Source of the DNA: Defluviicoccus sp.
GTDB taxonomy: Bacteria; Pseudomonadota; Alphaproteobacteria; MPNO01
Reading direction: 5' to 3'
NCBI GenBank assembly: GCA_028820945.1
Contig: JAPPHW010000123.1
Span: 1 to 10,096, forward strand
Length of the DNA: 10,096 nucleotides
Within the stretch, counting starts at the first letter, position 1. The number at the start of each line of letters is the position of its first letter. Of this stretch, positions 1 through 5,655 are shown piece after piece. The translations under genes and the position numbers were made by a program. The notes beneath the pieces are model-generated. The model had not been told where the DNA came from and made no database searches. It saw nothing but the letters and a program-made list of their open reading frames with translations.

Positions 1-302
1 GCGCCGAGGTCGCCCCGCGCATGGCCCTCGTCGGCGCGCATGACGAGGAACCAGTACATCCCCTGGGACAGCGCGCAGAGCAGCTTCGCCCCCTCCCAGC
101 GCGGGAAGGCGGAGAGCACGGCATGCGCCGAGCCCCCGATGAGGTCGACCTCGCCGTCGCGCAGCGCCCCGTAGCACTTGTCGACGGGGTAGATCAGCTC
201 GTGGCTCACGTCGAGCCCCTGTTCGGCGAAATCGCCGAGCTCGACCGCCGAGATCGCCGGGAAGTAGGAGTTCGAGATCATGTCCGGTACGGCGATGCGC
301 AT
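1..302 (-). CDS. ABC transporter substrate-binding protein, NMT1/THI5-like (N-terminal part; cut by window edge)
   Basis: The 100 residues visible begin MRIAVPDMISNSYFPAISAV and continue with ...GDFAEQGLDV... and ...ALRDGEVDLIGGSAHAVL.... This is the first lobe of the NMT1/THI5-like (nitrate, sulfonate, taurine, thiamine-precursor) periplasmic binding-protein fold. Such proteins capture a small organic solute for an ABC importer. The ATG has a good Shine-Dalgarno (AAGGAGA) in the 18-base gap after the RidA gene. The protein starts directly at the first beta strand and has no signal peptide. An upstream extension is impossible, because the in-frame codon six triplets before the ATG is the RidA gene's own TAA. 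It is the last gene visible of the MDR oxidoreductase / RidA operon and probably belongs to its substrate uptake or sensing. A cytoplasmic THI5-like enzyme role cannot be excluded. The rest lies outside the window. Confidence 0.8.
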   Translation of the reverse strand, partial: MRIAVPDMISNSYFPAISAVELGDFAEQGLDVSHELIYPVDKCYGALRDGEVDLIGGSAHAVLSAFPRWEGAKLLCALSQGMYWFLVMRADEGHARGDLG

Positions 303-320
303 CGACGCTCTCCTTTTCGG

Positions 321-1601
321 TTAAGGTGCGTAAACCCAGAGATCCATCATCACGGAACAGCCCGGCACCGGAAGCGGGCCCGGAACCTCGATCGCCGAGA
401 ACGGGATCGGCCGGCCGGGGAGGCGGCGCTGCCAGGCTCGGTGCACCGGATAGAAATCGGCGATGTCGGTGTGAAACTGCTGCACTCTGACGACGTTTTC
501 CAGCGACGTGCCCGCCGCTTCGCAGATCCGGGCGGCGGCGTCCAGGATCGCGTCGGCCTCGTCGCCCGCCCGGTCGCCGAAATGGGGCTGGCGCGGGTCC
601 GGCGCCGTGAGCGGACCTTCCCCGTCCGCCGCCATCAGAGCGGAGAGGAACAGCAGGTCGCCGCAGCGCACCGCCTCCGCCTGGCCGGCAAAAATCGTCG
701 CCACGCCGGCCTCGACGACTTCCTTGACCGCCCCGCCGTCGCGGTGGGCGAGGATGTTGATCTCGATCCTGCCGTCCTTGATCACCAGGCCGCGCGGTGC
801 GCAGGGGATCACCGAAACCGCGGCCCCGGCGCCGAAATGCTCCGCCCAGACGTCGTGGACGACCGCGCAGTCCTCGGGATCGGTGAGGTAGATCTGCGCC
901 TTGACGACATCCGCCGGGCCTAGCCCCGCGAGGTCGAGGGAGGGGAACAGCCGTCGTTCGACGATGAAGGCGGTCTCCAGCCTGAGCCGCTCGCCGCCCC
1001 AGAGCTGGCCCTGCGCGATCAGGGCATCGGCGGCGACCCCGTTGCGCGCCTCCTCCCCCGCGACCGCCGTCGCCGTGTTGCCCGGCACGAAGACGAAATC
1101 GCCCGCCGTGAGCGCCGCCGAATAGCCCGAGGCCGGCTGGCCGCTGAGCGTTTCGTGGTCGATATGCTCGACTGGCGGGCCGTCCCCGGCGACCGCGACG
1201 ATTTGGAGGTCGAGCGCGGCGCCCGGCAGCAGCAGCCCCTGCTGGACGATCGACGTGCTGGGCGGGATCGACGCGCCGAAGCGCCGCCGCCGCTCGGCCT
1301 GGTAGGGCGGCACCATGGCGACGGCGGTGTAGTACTGGTCGGTGCGGACGACCCGGTCGAGCGCGGACCCGCCGGCCGCGAGCACCGCCTCGACATTGTC
1401 GAACACGCGCGCCGCCTCGCGGGCCGACTTGGGGCCTGCGGCATTGGGCGCGCCTTCCCGCAGCACCGAGGCGGCGATGCCGTGCCCGTAATCCTGCGCC
1501 ATGTGGCCGGTCGCGAACACCCAGGAGCCCGCGCGCATCCCCGGCGCGTAGCGGACCCGGCCGTTGCCGAGCGTCACGGGGAGCAAAGGTTCGACGGGCA
1601 T
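321..1601 (-). CDS. Triple-domain RidA/YjgF/UK114-family protein
   Basis: This 426-aa protein contains three RidA-like (chorismate-mutase-like trimer fold) units in tandem, at about residues 15-138, 155-285 and 298-424. Each has the hallmarks: an early G-x-x-V/L-F-x-(S/T/P)-G strand (WVFATG, FVFVPG, LLFLSA), a helix ending V-V-(R/K) with a following strand (RTDQYYT, KAQIYLT, RVQQFHT), and a C-terminal beta strand (LDLQIVAVA, IEINILAH, MMDLWVYAP). Ordinary RidA proteins are about 130 aa with one domain and assemble as trimers, so this chain could fold as an intramolecular pseudo-trimer (inference). The arginine that RidA enamine/imine deaminases use to hold the substrate carboxylate appears to be replaced in all three units (Ser, Ile, Ser by eye alignment). 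A non-deaminase Rid subfamily role is therefore likelier. The Shine-Dalgarno GGAGG lies 5 bases before the ATG and shares its first G with the TAG of the upstream oxidoreductase gene, which points to coupled translation. Confidence 0.88.
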   Translation of the reverse strand: MPVEPLLPVTLGNGRVRYAPGMRAGSWVFATGHMAQDYGHGIAASVLREGAPNAAGPKSAREAARVFDNVEAVLAAGGSALDRVVRTDQYYTAVAMVPPYQAERRRRFGASIPPSTSIVQQGLLLPGAALDLQIVAVAGDGPPVEHIDHETLSGQPASGYSAALTAGDFVFVPGNTATAVAGEEARNGVAADALIAQGQLWGGERLRLETAFIVERRLFPSLDLAGLGPADVVKAQIYLTDPEDCAVVHDVWAEHFGAGAAVSVIPCAPRGLVIKDGRIEINILAHRDGGAVKEVVEAGVATIFAGQAEAVRCGDLLFLSALMAADGEGPLTAPDPRQPHFGDRAGDEADAILDAAARICEAAGTSLENVVRVQQFHTDIADFYPVHRAWQRRLPGRPIPFSAIEVPGPLPVPGCSVMMDLWVYAP

Positions 1602-1610
1602 GCGCGCCTC

Positions 1611-2660
1611 CTACGCCGCCATGGTGGGATCGAGGATCACCTTGCCGATCGCCGAACGGTCCTCTTCCAGCCGGCGGTGCTGCGCGGCCGCGGCCTCCAG
1701 CGGGTGGACCGAATCGATCAGCGCCACGAGGTCGCCCCGGGCGGCGGCGGAGAACGCGTCTTCGGTGTTTTTCTCCGTCACCCCGGCCGATCCGATCAGC
1801 CGAAGCCGCTTCGAATAGAGCTTGCGGACGTCCAACGAGACCTTGCCGCCGCCATGCGCGCCCATCGTGACCAGCCGCCCGCGCTGGGCCATGCTGTCGA
1901 AGGCGCCGTCCCAGAGGACGGGATCGCCGATGTTCTCGCACACCACGTCCACCCCCTCGCCGCCGGTGAGCCGGCGGACGGCGTCCGCCAGGTTCTCCGC
2001 ACGATAGTTGACGCCGCGATCCGCGCCGAGCGCGAGCGCCGCCTCGACCCTTCCGTCGGAGCCCGCCGCGGCGATCACCCGGCCGCCGAGCGACTTGGCC
2101 ACCTGGACGCAGAAGCTGCCCAGCGCGCCGGCCGCGCCCATCACCAGCACCCATTCGTCCGGCCGGAGAGCGGCCTTGTCGATCAGCTGATTGTAGGCGG
2201 CCGGGGCGTGCCGGAGGACGACACAGGCATCGGCGGCGGAAATCCCGTCCGGAATGCGATGGGCGCTGGCTGCCGGCACGACGACCTGCTCAGCATACCC
2301 GCCCCAGCGATGGACGCCGATCATGACCGGGGCCCGGCACGCGGCCTCGTCCCCGTCGACGCACTCGCGGCAGTTTCCGCAGCGGATAGTCGAGGAAACG
2401 GCCACCCGGTCGCCGGGCGAGAATTCGTCCACGCCGTCTCCCACCGCCGAGATCGTGCCCGCTGGATCGGCGCCCAGCACGTGCGGCAGGACGATGTTGC
2501 GATTGTTGCCGTCGCGCCTGACCAGCAGGTCGAAGCTGCGGTTGATCGACACCGCCTCGATCGCCACCGTCACCTCGTCCGGCGCCGGTTTCGGCATCGG
2601 TACCTCGGCAAGCCTGAGCACTTCCGGTCCGCCGAACCTCTCCATGACGATCGCGCGCAT
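1611..2660 (-). CDS. MDR-superfamily (zinc-type alcohol dehydrogenase / quinone oxidoreductase-like) oxidoreductase
   Basis: A 349-aa NAD(P)-dependent medium-chain dehydrogenase/reductase of normal length. The N-terminal GroES-like domain (1-130) starts MRAIVMERFGGPEVLRL and is followed by a Rossmann domain with the nucleotide-binding loop GAAGALG (175-181). The structural zinc lobe is complete: C94-x2-C97-x2-C100-x7-C108. The catalytic-zinc ligands are not: the usual Cys is Asn40, and the GHE motif reads G63-A64-D65. That is the pattern of quinone-oxidoreductase-like enzymes that reduce an activated C=C or C=O bond without catalytic zinc. The substrate is unknown. It is the first gene of the operon that continues with the triple RidA protein (9-base gap) and the binding protein. 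No Shine-Dalgarno precedes the ATG, but the family-typical N-terminus supports this start. Confidence 0.9.
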   Translation of the reverse strand: MRAIVMERFGGPEVLRLAEVPMPKPAPDEVTVAIEAVSINRSFDLLVRRDGNNRNIVLPHVLGADPAGTISAVGDGVDEFSPGDRVAVSSTIRCGNCRECVDGDEAACRAPVMIGVHRWGGYAEQVVVPAASAHRIPDGISAADACVVLRHAPAAYNQLIDKAALRPDEWVLVMGAAGALGSFCVQVAKSLGGRVIAAAGSDGRVEAALALGADRGVNYRAENLADAVRRLTGGEGVDVVCENIGDPVLWDGAFDSMAQRGRLVTMGAHGGGKVSLDVRKLYSKRLRLIGSAGVTEKNTEDAFSAAARGDLVALIDSVHPLEAAAAQHRRLEEDRSAIGKVILDPTMAA

Positions 2661-2662
2661 AT

Positions 2663-2692
2663 TTTATAAAGCCCGGTCTTTTCCGGTTTCAG
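2663..2692 (-). promoter_or_regulatory. Possible promoter for the MDR/RidA operon, giving a leaderless or near-leaderless mRNA
   Basis: Reading on the minus strand, CTGAAA (4 of 6 matches to TTGACA) is followed after 18 bases by TATAAA, which ends 2 bases before the ATG of the oxidoreductase. This AT-rich patch stands out in GC-rich DNA, and no Shine-Dalgarno is present. If it is used, transcription would begin at or next to the start codon. It overlaps the stop codon of the protease gene. The evidence is sequence resemblance only. Confidence 0.3.
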
Positions 2693-3486
2693 CGAACCGG
2701 GCCGCCGTCGCCGTAGCGATGGCGCAAACCCGCAGCATAAACGCACATGAGATTATCGTAATCCCTCGCCGACGGCAGGACTCTTACGCCTTCCCTGAGG
2801 GGAAATGTCATGACGGTGTCTTCCCCCGCATCCAGGTGCCCCAACCCCAGCACATGTCCCAATTCATGAGCCATGACGCTTAACGCATCGATTTCTCTTC
2901 TGCCCGGCGGCCCGTCACCGTAATTCACGCGAGGCCGCCGGTGCATGTATATCTCGATGTCGGCGTCGGTTATCGGGCTGCGGATATGGCGGTCGCCCGG
3001 AGACGCGGAAACCCGAGGCCTGGAATTCCATGAAATCGGGGTGCTCGCCATTCGTCTTGCCGGCGCGCCGTCCGACAGCACGATAACATTCACGCCATCG
3101 TCCGCGGCCGCCAGCCTTATTTCGGAAGACCGCCATCCGAACAATCGCAGGGAAACCGCGCCCACGTCGGTATTGCCTGTGCCGAACGGGTCGCCCGCGT
3201 ACCCGGCCATGAGGTAGGCCGCCCAACCGCGATTCCACCGTTTCATCGCCTCGATTGCGATGTCGCGTATCGCGCGCGGCAGATCGGGCGCAAGGTGCAT
3301 GACGACCGGCAGGCGCGCGACCGGTTGCATCACCACGCCGCCGGACTCCACCCGGAAGGTGCAATGCCTGCCTGCCTCGTCCACGGGGGCGCCCTGCCGC
3401 GCGTCCGCCCTCGGATCGCCGGCGAGGGCGAACAGAACGGCCGCGGGAAAACAACACAGCAGGAAAGGTCGAAAAATCCGGATCAT
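2689..3486 (-). CDS. Secreted matrixin-like (metzincin) zinc metalloprotease
   Basis: A 265-aa protein with an N-terminal signal peptide: basic MIRIFR, then a hydrophobic stretch to about residue 22, with cleavage probably after ADA (residue 29). The catalytic metzincin motif HExxHxxGxxH is complete as HELGHVLGLGH (207-217), with H207, H211 and H217 as zinc ligands and E208 as the base. A Met in TVM (224-226) could supply the Met-turn. The single cysteines C42 and C248 of the mature protein could form a disulfide. The upstream ITDADIEIYM resembles the metal- or edge-strand segment seen before the helix in matrixins. It is predicted to be exported and to cleave proteins outside the cytoplasm; the target is unknown. 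It lies between the XRE antitoxin (55-base gap) and the oxidoreductase (28-base gap) on the same strand, but is not obviously related to either. The ribosome site before its ATG is weak. Confidence 0.82.
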   Translation of the reverse strand: MIRIFRPFLLCCFPAAVLFALAGDPRADARQGAPVDEAGRHCTFRVESGGVVMQPVARLPVVMHLAPDLPRAIRDIAIEAMKRWNRGWAAYLMAGYAGDPFGTGNTDVGAVSLRLFGWRSSEIRLAAADDGVNVIVLSDGAPARRMASTPISWNSRPRVSASPGDRHIRSPITDADIEIYMHRRPRVNYGDGPPGRREIDALSVMAHELGHVLGLGHLDAGEDTVMTFPLREGVRVLPSARDYDNLMCVYAAGLRHRYGDGGPVR

Positions 3487-3541
3487 TCATACGCCCGTGC
3501 AAATCCGAAAAATACGTCGTCGAGGGACCCAACGGGTGAGG

Positions 3542-3829
3542 TTACCGTAACAATTCCTGAACCGCCGAAGGCCTTTTCGAGATCAGCGCGAGCAGCACCC
3601 GCGCCGGCCCGGTCGGCCGTCGCCGTCCGTGCTCCCAGTTCGGAAGCGTCCCCTTCGCCACGCCGATGCTCCGTGCGAATTCGCATTGCGACAGCCTGGT
3701 TCGACGGCGGATACGAACCACGTCGATATCCGGCAACTCGATTTCGTGCACCCTGGCGCCTTCGGTCTTGCCGTGGGCGAAGGCGAGCGCCTCCTCCAGC
3801 CCCTTTTTCACGCTCTCGTATGCGGTCAT
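3542..3829 (-). CDS. XRE-family helix-turn-helix antitoxin (HigA/NadS-like)
   Basis: A 95-aa DNA-binding protein. After a 30-residue N-terminal helix region, a Cro/C1-type HTH occupies about residues 35-80: RIRRRTRLSQCEFARSIGVA, followed by the recognition-helix segment GTLPNWEHGRRRPTGPAR. The 'NWE.GRR.P.GPAR.LL' signature is typical of the HigA/NadS-like antitoxins that follow a RelE/HigB toxin gene. In this family the antitoxin neutralises the toxin and represses its own operon. The ATG overlaps the stop of the toxin remnant by 4 bases (ATGA), the usual toxin-antitoxin coupling. Because the toxin is truncated, this is now an orphan antitoxin, and its own promoter, normally upstream of the toxin, may be lost. 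Confidence 0.85.
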   Translation of the reverse strand: MTAYESVKKGLEEALAFAHGKTEGARVHEIELPDIDVVRIRRRTRLSQCEFARSIGVAKGTLPNWEHGRRRPTGPARVLLALISKRPSAVQELLR

Positions 3830-3948
3830 GGCTGGCCTCCATATGCCGCGAGTATCTTCTTGCTCAGCGCCACGGCCGACGTCTGTTCGCTCCGCGACAG
3901 GTTCGCTCTCTCGTTCTTGGCGAAGACCGTCACCGGGGAGGACGGCAT
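3826..3948 (-). pseudogene. C-terminal remnant of a RelE/HigB-type mRNA-interferase toxin
   Basis: Forty codons remain in frame up to the TGA that overlaps the antitoxin start. They encode TVFAKNERANLSRSEQ..., followed by a helix ending KKILAAYGGQP. The strand 'TVFAKNE' followed by '(A/D)(N/D)LS..E' and a final alpha helix is the C-terminus of RelE/HigB-like toxins of about 110 aa. The N-terminal 60-70 residues, with the main body of the RNase fold, are missing. The frame stays open upstream only for 16 more codons, to a TAA, and those codons have no toxin-like sequence. The break therefore lies between about 3950 and 4008, immediately before the transposase remnant. The fragment is not expected to be active. 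Confidence 0.72.
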
Positions 3949-4008
3949 TATATCACTGTCGAGCACATTCTGAGTTGGCCGCTTCCGTTGTCGTGGTTAA
4001 GCCTGTGG

Positions 4009-4196
4009 GGAAACGTCGAGGCGGACGAGACCTATGTCGGCGGGAAGAAGCGGCGCGGCACAACATGCGCGACATGAGCACCGAGGACCGGATGACGCAC
4101 CTCGCCGCCGGGATGGTCGGACGGTGGCCGATGCATCGCGACCTTACCGTCGACAACGGACTGCCGAGCGGCGCACGGGGTCCGAAGGCCGCTTGA
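4009..4196 (+). pseudogene. IS1595-type (ISXO2-like) transposase remnant: catalytic-start motif joined to C-terminus
   Basis: In one frame, GNVEADETYVGGKKRRG (from about 4009) is the start of the ISXO2-like DDE domain of IS1595 transposases, in which 'VEADET(Y/F)(V/I)GGK' holds the first catalytic Asp. The match stops at about 4055. From about 4058 another frame reads HNMRDMSTEDRMTHLAAGMV and then GRWPMHRDL, ending at TGA 4194-4196. This resembles the conserved transposase C-terminus ('...ER......G..GKRLTYR..'). The roughly 130 residues that should lie between are absent, so this is an internally deleted, frameshifted relic. The first motif is a firm call and the C-terminal assignment is moderate. 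No terminal inverted repeat was recognised after the stop. See the oppositely oriented piece at 6408-6665. Confidence 0.65.
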
Positions 4197-4299
4197 CGGA
4201 CCCCGGACACGGCTCCTACGCTCCCCGCCGTCAATATTCACAGGCGCACCCGCTGAAGTCGGGTCGCCCGTCCAATACAATACAAGAGCCGAGAGTCGC

Positions 4300-4323
4300 G
4301 ACGCCGGCTCGATCGCCGGCGTC
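4300..4323. repeat. Perfect inverted repeat (9-bp stem, 6-base loop)
   Basis: GACGCCGGC at 4300-4308 pairs with GCCGGCGTC at 4315-4323 around the loop TCGATC. No run of T follows on either strand, so it is not a classical intrinsic terminator. It lies in the 215-base gene-free gap (4197-4411) between the transposase remnant and the GIY-YIG gene. Otherwise that gap holds only a second, weaker hairpin (CCCGGC/GCCGGG, about 4369-4386) and an isolated TTGACA at 4360-4365. Confidence 0.55.
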
Positions 4324-4411
4324 CGGCGAACAGGCGGGACATCGCACACGCCTGTGACATTGACACGGCCCGGCACCCGCGCCGGGGACCGAGGCAGCGT
4401 CGGAGGCGGAC

Positions 4412-5143
4412 GTGAGGGGCTTCTCACCGGGTGTGTGGAAGGAACTGAACTACTACGTCTACCTACTAATCGACCCTAGGAACTGCCAGACCTTCTACGT
4501 GGGCAAGGGAAAGGACGACCGATTGTTCGCTCATGTCAACGACGTGCTCAACCTAGAAACGGACGAGGAACGTCTCACCGCAAAGGTTCAGAGAATCAAG
4601 GAGATCAGGAACGCCGGATACGATGTGATCCACGTCGTCCATCGACATGGGATGGACGAGAACACGGCGCTGGAGGTTGAGGCGTGTCTGATCGACTACA
4701 TCGACGACCTGAAGAACGACATGAGCGGGATCGGCGTGGGCCGTGGACCGATGACGGCCCGACAGATCGAACGGCGGTATGCCGCCGAACCGATGGTACT
4801 CAACGAGAATCACCGTCTGTTATTCATAGTTATCAAGGACAGCACCCTACGAGAGACCAGGAACGACGTCTATGCCGCCGTAAAGGGCCACTGGAGACTT
4901 GCACGAAAAAGGGCGAGCACGGTTCAGTACGTCCTCGCTATGAATCGGAATCTATGCATCGGTGTATTCCGTCCCGATGACTGGTACGACAGCGAGCTGG
5001 ACGGAGAAGAGGGACGCTTGGGTTTCAACGGAACCGAGGTGCTGTCCGGTGCCGTCTTCGAACGCTATCGCGACAAGAAGTGGCCGGTAGGGTTCCGCAA
5101 ACCCGGTACCCAAACTCCGGTCATGTACTATCCGAAGGGCTGA
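4412..5143 (+). CDS. GIY-YIG (LEM-3-like/COG3680-type) nuclease-domain protein with a C-terminal accessory domain
   Basis: A 243-aa protein starting at GTG, with Shine-Dalgarno GGAGG 5 bases upstream. The GIY-YIG domain spans about residues 12-105. Strand one is YYVYLLIDP (the GIY position); TFYVGKGKDDRLFAH (27-41) is the YIG position, with R37 as the likely catalytic arginine; E90 in ALEVEACLIDYI is the likely metal-binding glutamate. This arrangement resembles the LEM-3/COG3680-type GIY-YIG group, so a DNA-cutting role is expected but not proven. A second domain (about 131-243) has a W-R-L-A core, a DDWYD segment, GRLGFNG and a Gly/Pro tail ending TPVMYY. The same fold seems to follow GIY-YIG in some phage and defence-island proteins (recollection, moderate). 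Codon use (many CTA, AGG, CCT, CGA) differs from the flanking operons and suggests transfer. It is the only large intact plus-strand gene. Confidence 0.82.
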   Translation: MRGFSPGVWKELNYYVYLLIDPRNCQTFYVGKGKDDRLFAHVNDVLNLETDEERLTAKVQRIKEIRNAGYDVIHVVHRHGMDENTALEVEACLIDYIDDLKNDMSGIGVGRGPMTARQIERRYAAEPMVLNENHRLLFIVIKDSTLRETRNDVYAAVKGHWRLARKRASTVQYVLAMNRNLCIGVFRPDDWYDSELDGEEGRLGFNGTEVLSGAVFERYRDKKWPVGFRKPGTQTPVMYYPKG

Positions 5144-5146
5144 CGG

Positions 5147-5320
5147 CTACTTCGCCTTGTACGGTACCTTGACCTTGTCCGGACCCTGGAACCGCCTCAG
5201 TGCGGCCATCATCGTCCGTCCGTCGCGGCGACCGCCCCGCGGCCCCAGTTTGTCTTGCCGCTTCTGCATGTAGCTGATCAGCGTCGTCCTGCTGAATTCC
5301 TCGAGAAGTTCGATATCCAT
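5147..5320 (-). CDS. Small basic hypothetical protein (57 aa)
   Basis: An uninterrupted frame runs from ATG (5320-5318) to TAG (5149-5147). It begins MDIELLEEFSRTTLISYMQK, continues through a Gly/Arg linker (LGPRGGRRDGR), and ends with LRRFQGPDKVKVPYKAK. The N-terminal third could form an amphipathic helix, and the rest is strongly basic, as in nucleic-acid- or ribosome-binding peptides. About 80% of third codon positions are G or C. No family was recognised. It converges on the GIY-YIG gene with only 3 bases between the two stop codons. No convincing Shine-Dalgarno precedes the ATG, which weakens the call. An in-frame TAA lies 15 codons upstream with no other standard start between. Confidence 0.45.
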   Translation of the reverse strand: MDIELLEEFSRTTLISYMQKRQDKLGPRGGRRDGRTMMAALRRFQGPDKVKVPYKAK

Positions 5321-5453
5321 GCGTGTACTTATTGCTAAGGGAAGGCACGGACGCTGGGAGATCGGTTATCGTCCCCCGCGGTGGGGCTGGGTCGCGATCC
5401 TGGCCTTCGTCGCCGTGATGACGTGGGCGTTCCTCGGAGCGGTCGGCGAATAG
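5319..5453 (+). CDS. Small single-pass membrane protein, hypothetical (44 aa)
   Basis: The frame from ATG 5319-5321 to TAG 5451-5453 encodes a basic N-terminus (MRVLIAKGRHGRWEIGYRPP), then the hydrophobic stretch WGWVAILAFVAVMTWAFLGA, and a short tail ending VGE. This is a textbook one-helix membrane peptide, with the positive end predicted inside. No family was recognised. Its ATG overlaps the start codon of the opposite-strand 57-aa frame (both lie in one CATG). Only a weak GAGAAG stands upstream as a ribosome site. Its size and topology fit small regulatory or toxic membrane peptides, but that function is not shown. Confidence 0.42.
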   Translation: MRVLIAKGRHGRWEIGYRPPRWGWVAILAFVAVMTWAFLGAVGE

Positions 5454-5526
5454 CCTAAAGCCGTCCCTCGTGCCTCGGACAACCGAATTCGGGTCCGCAC
5501 GGCACCGCGTCGCGCCGCCCGATTGC

Positions 5527-5655
5527 TCACTTGCGGGCAGGGGCGCAGTCCTTCTTCGGCACGATCCGCTTCAGGGTATCCTTGAACCGTTCCTCGTCCT
5601 CGTCGCTCGCACAGGGCCAAGACCGCCCCGCATGGATCGACCTTCCCCGGCTCAT
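5527..5655 (-). pseudogene. Tail of a small hydrophilic protein (42-codon frame), probably a deletion relic
   Basis: The frame ATG 5655-5653 to TGA 5529-5527 has a protein-like C-terminal half: CASDEDEERFKDTLKRIVPK followed by KDCAPARK. The 'D.EERF..TLKR(M/I)' pattern is familiar from small (about 40-70 aa) hypothetical proteins of alphaproteobacteria (recollection). Its first 14 codons run out of frame through the PIN remnant and are probably not native. The simplest reading is that a deletion joined the beginning of the PIN gene to the end of this small gene, in a different frame. Whether the 42-aa product is made is unknown. The bases from 5454 to 5526 hold nothing recognisable. Confidence 0.4.

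Noticed and set aside
21..923. Plus-strand 300-codon frame at the left end
   Set aside because: Antisense to the binding-protein and RidA genes, and its composition is Arg-rich and motif-free.
1155..2669. Long open plus-strand frame (504 codons) opposite the RidA and MDR genes
   Set aside because: It is antisense to two genes with clear family motifs and good start sites, has an Arg/His/Asp-rich composition typical of GC-rich shadow frames, and resembles no protein family.
2915..3532. Alternative minus-strand frame over the metalloprotease (205 codons)
   Set aside because: It is a shadow in another frame; the 265-codon frame has the signal peptide and the complete HExxHxxGxxH motif.
4300..4323. 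Hairpin considered as an intrinsic terminator
   Set aside because: No T-run follows on either strand; it is recorded only as an inverted repeat.
4360..4365. Perfect TTGACA upstream of the GIY-YIG gene
   Set aside because: No acceptable -10 element follows at 16-19 bases in the very GC-rich sequence, so a promoter cannot be supported.
5121..5348. Another minus-strand frame (75 codons) overlapping the 57-aa gene
   Set aside because: Gln/Gly/Ser/Arg-rich, it overruns the end of the GIY-YIG gene; the 57-aa frame has a more protein-like composition and a stop that respects the boundary.
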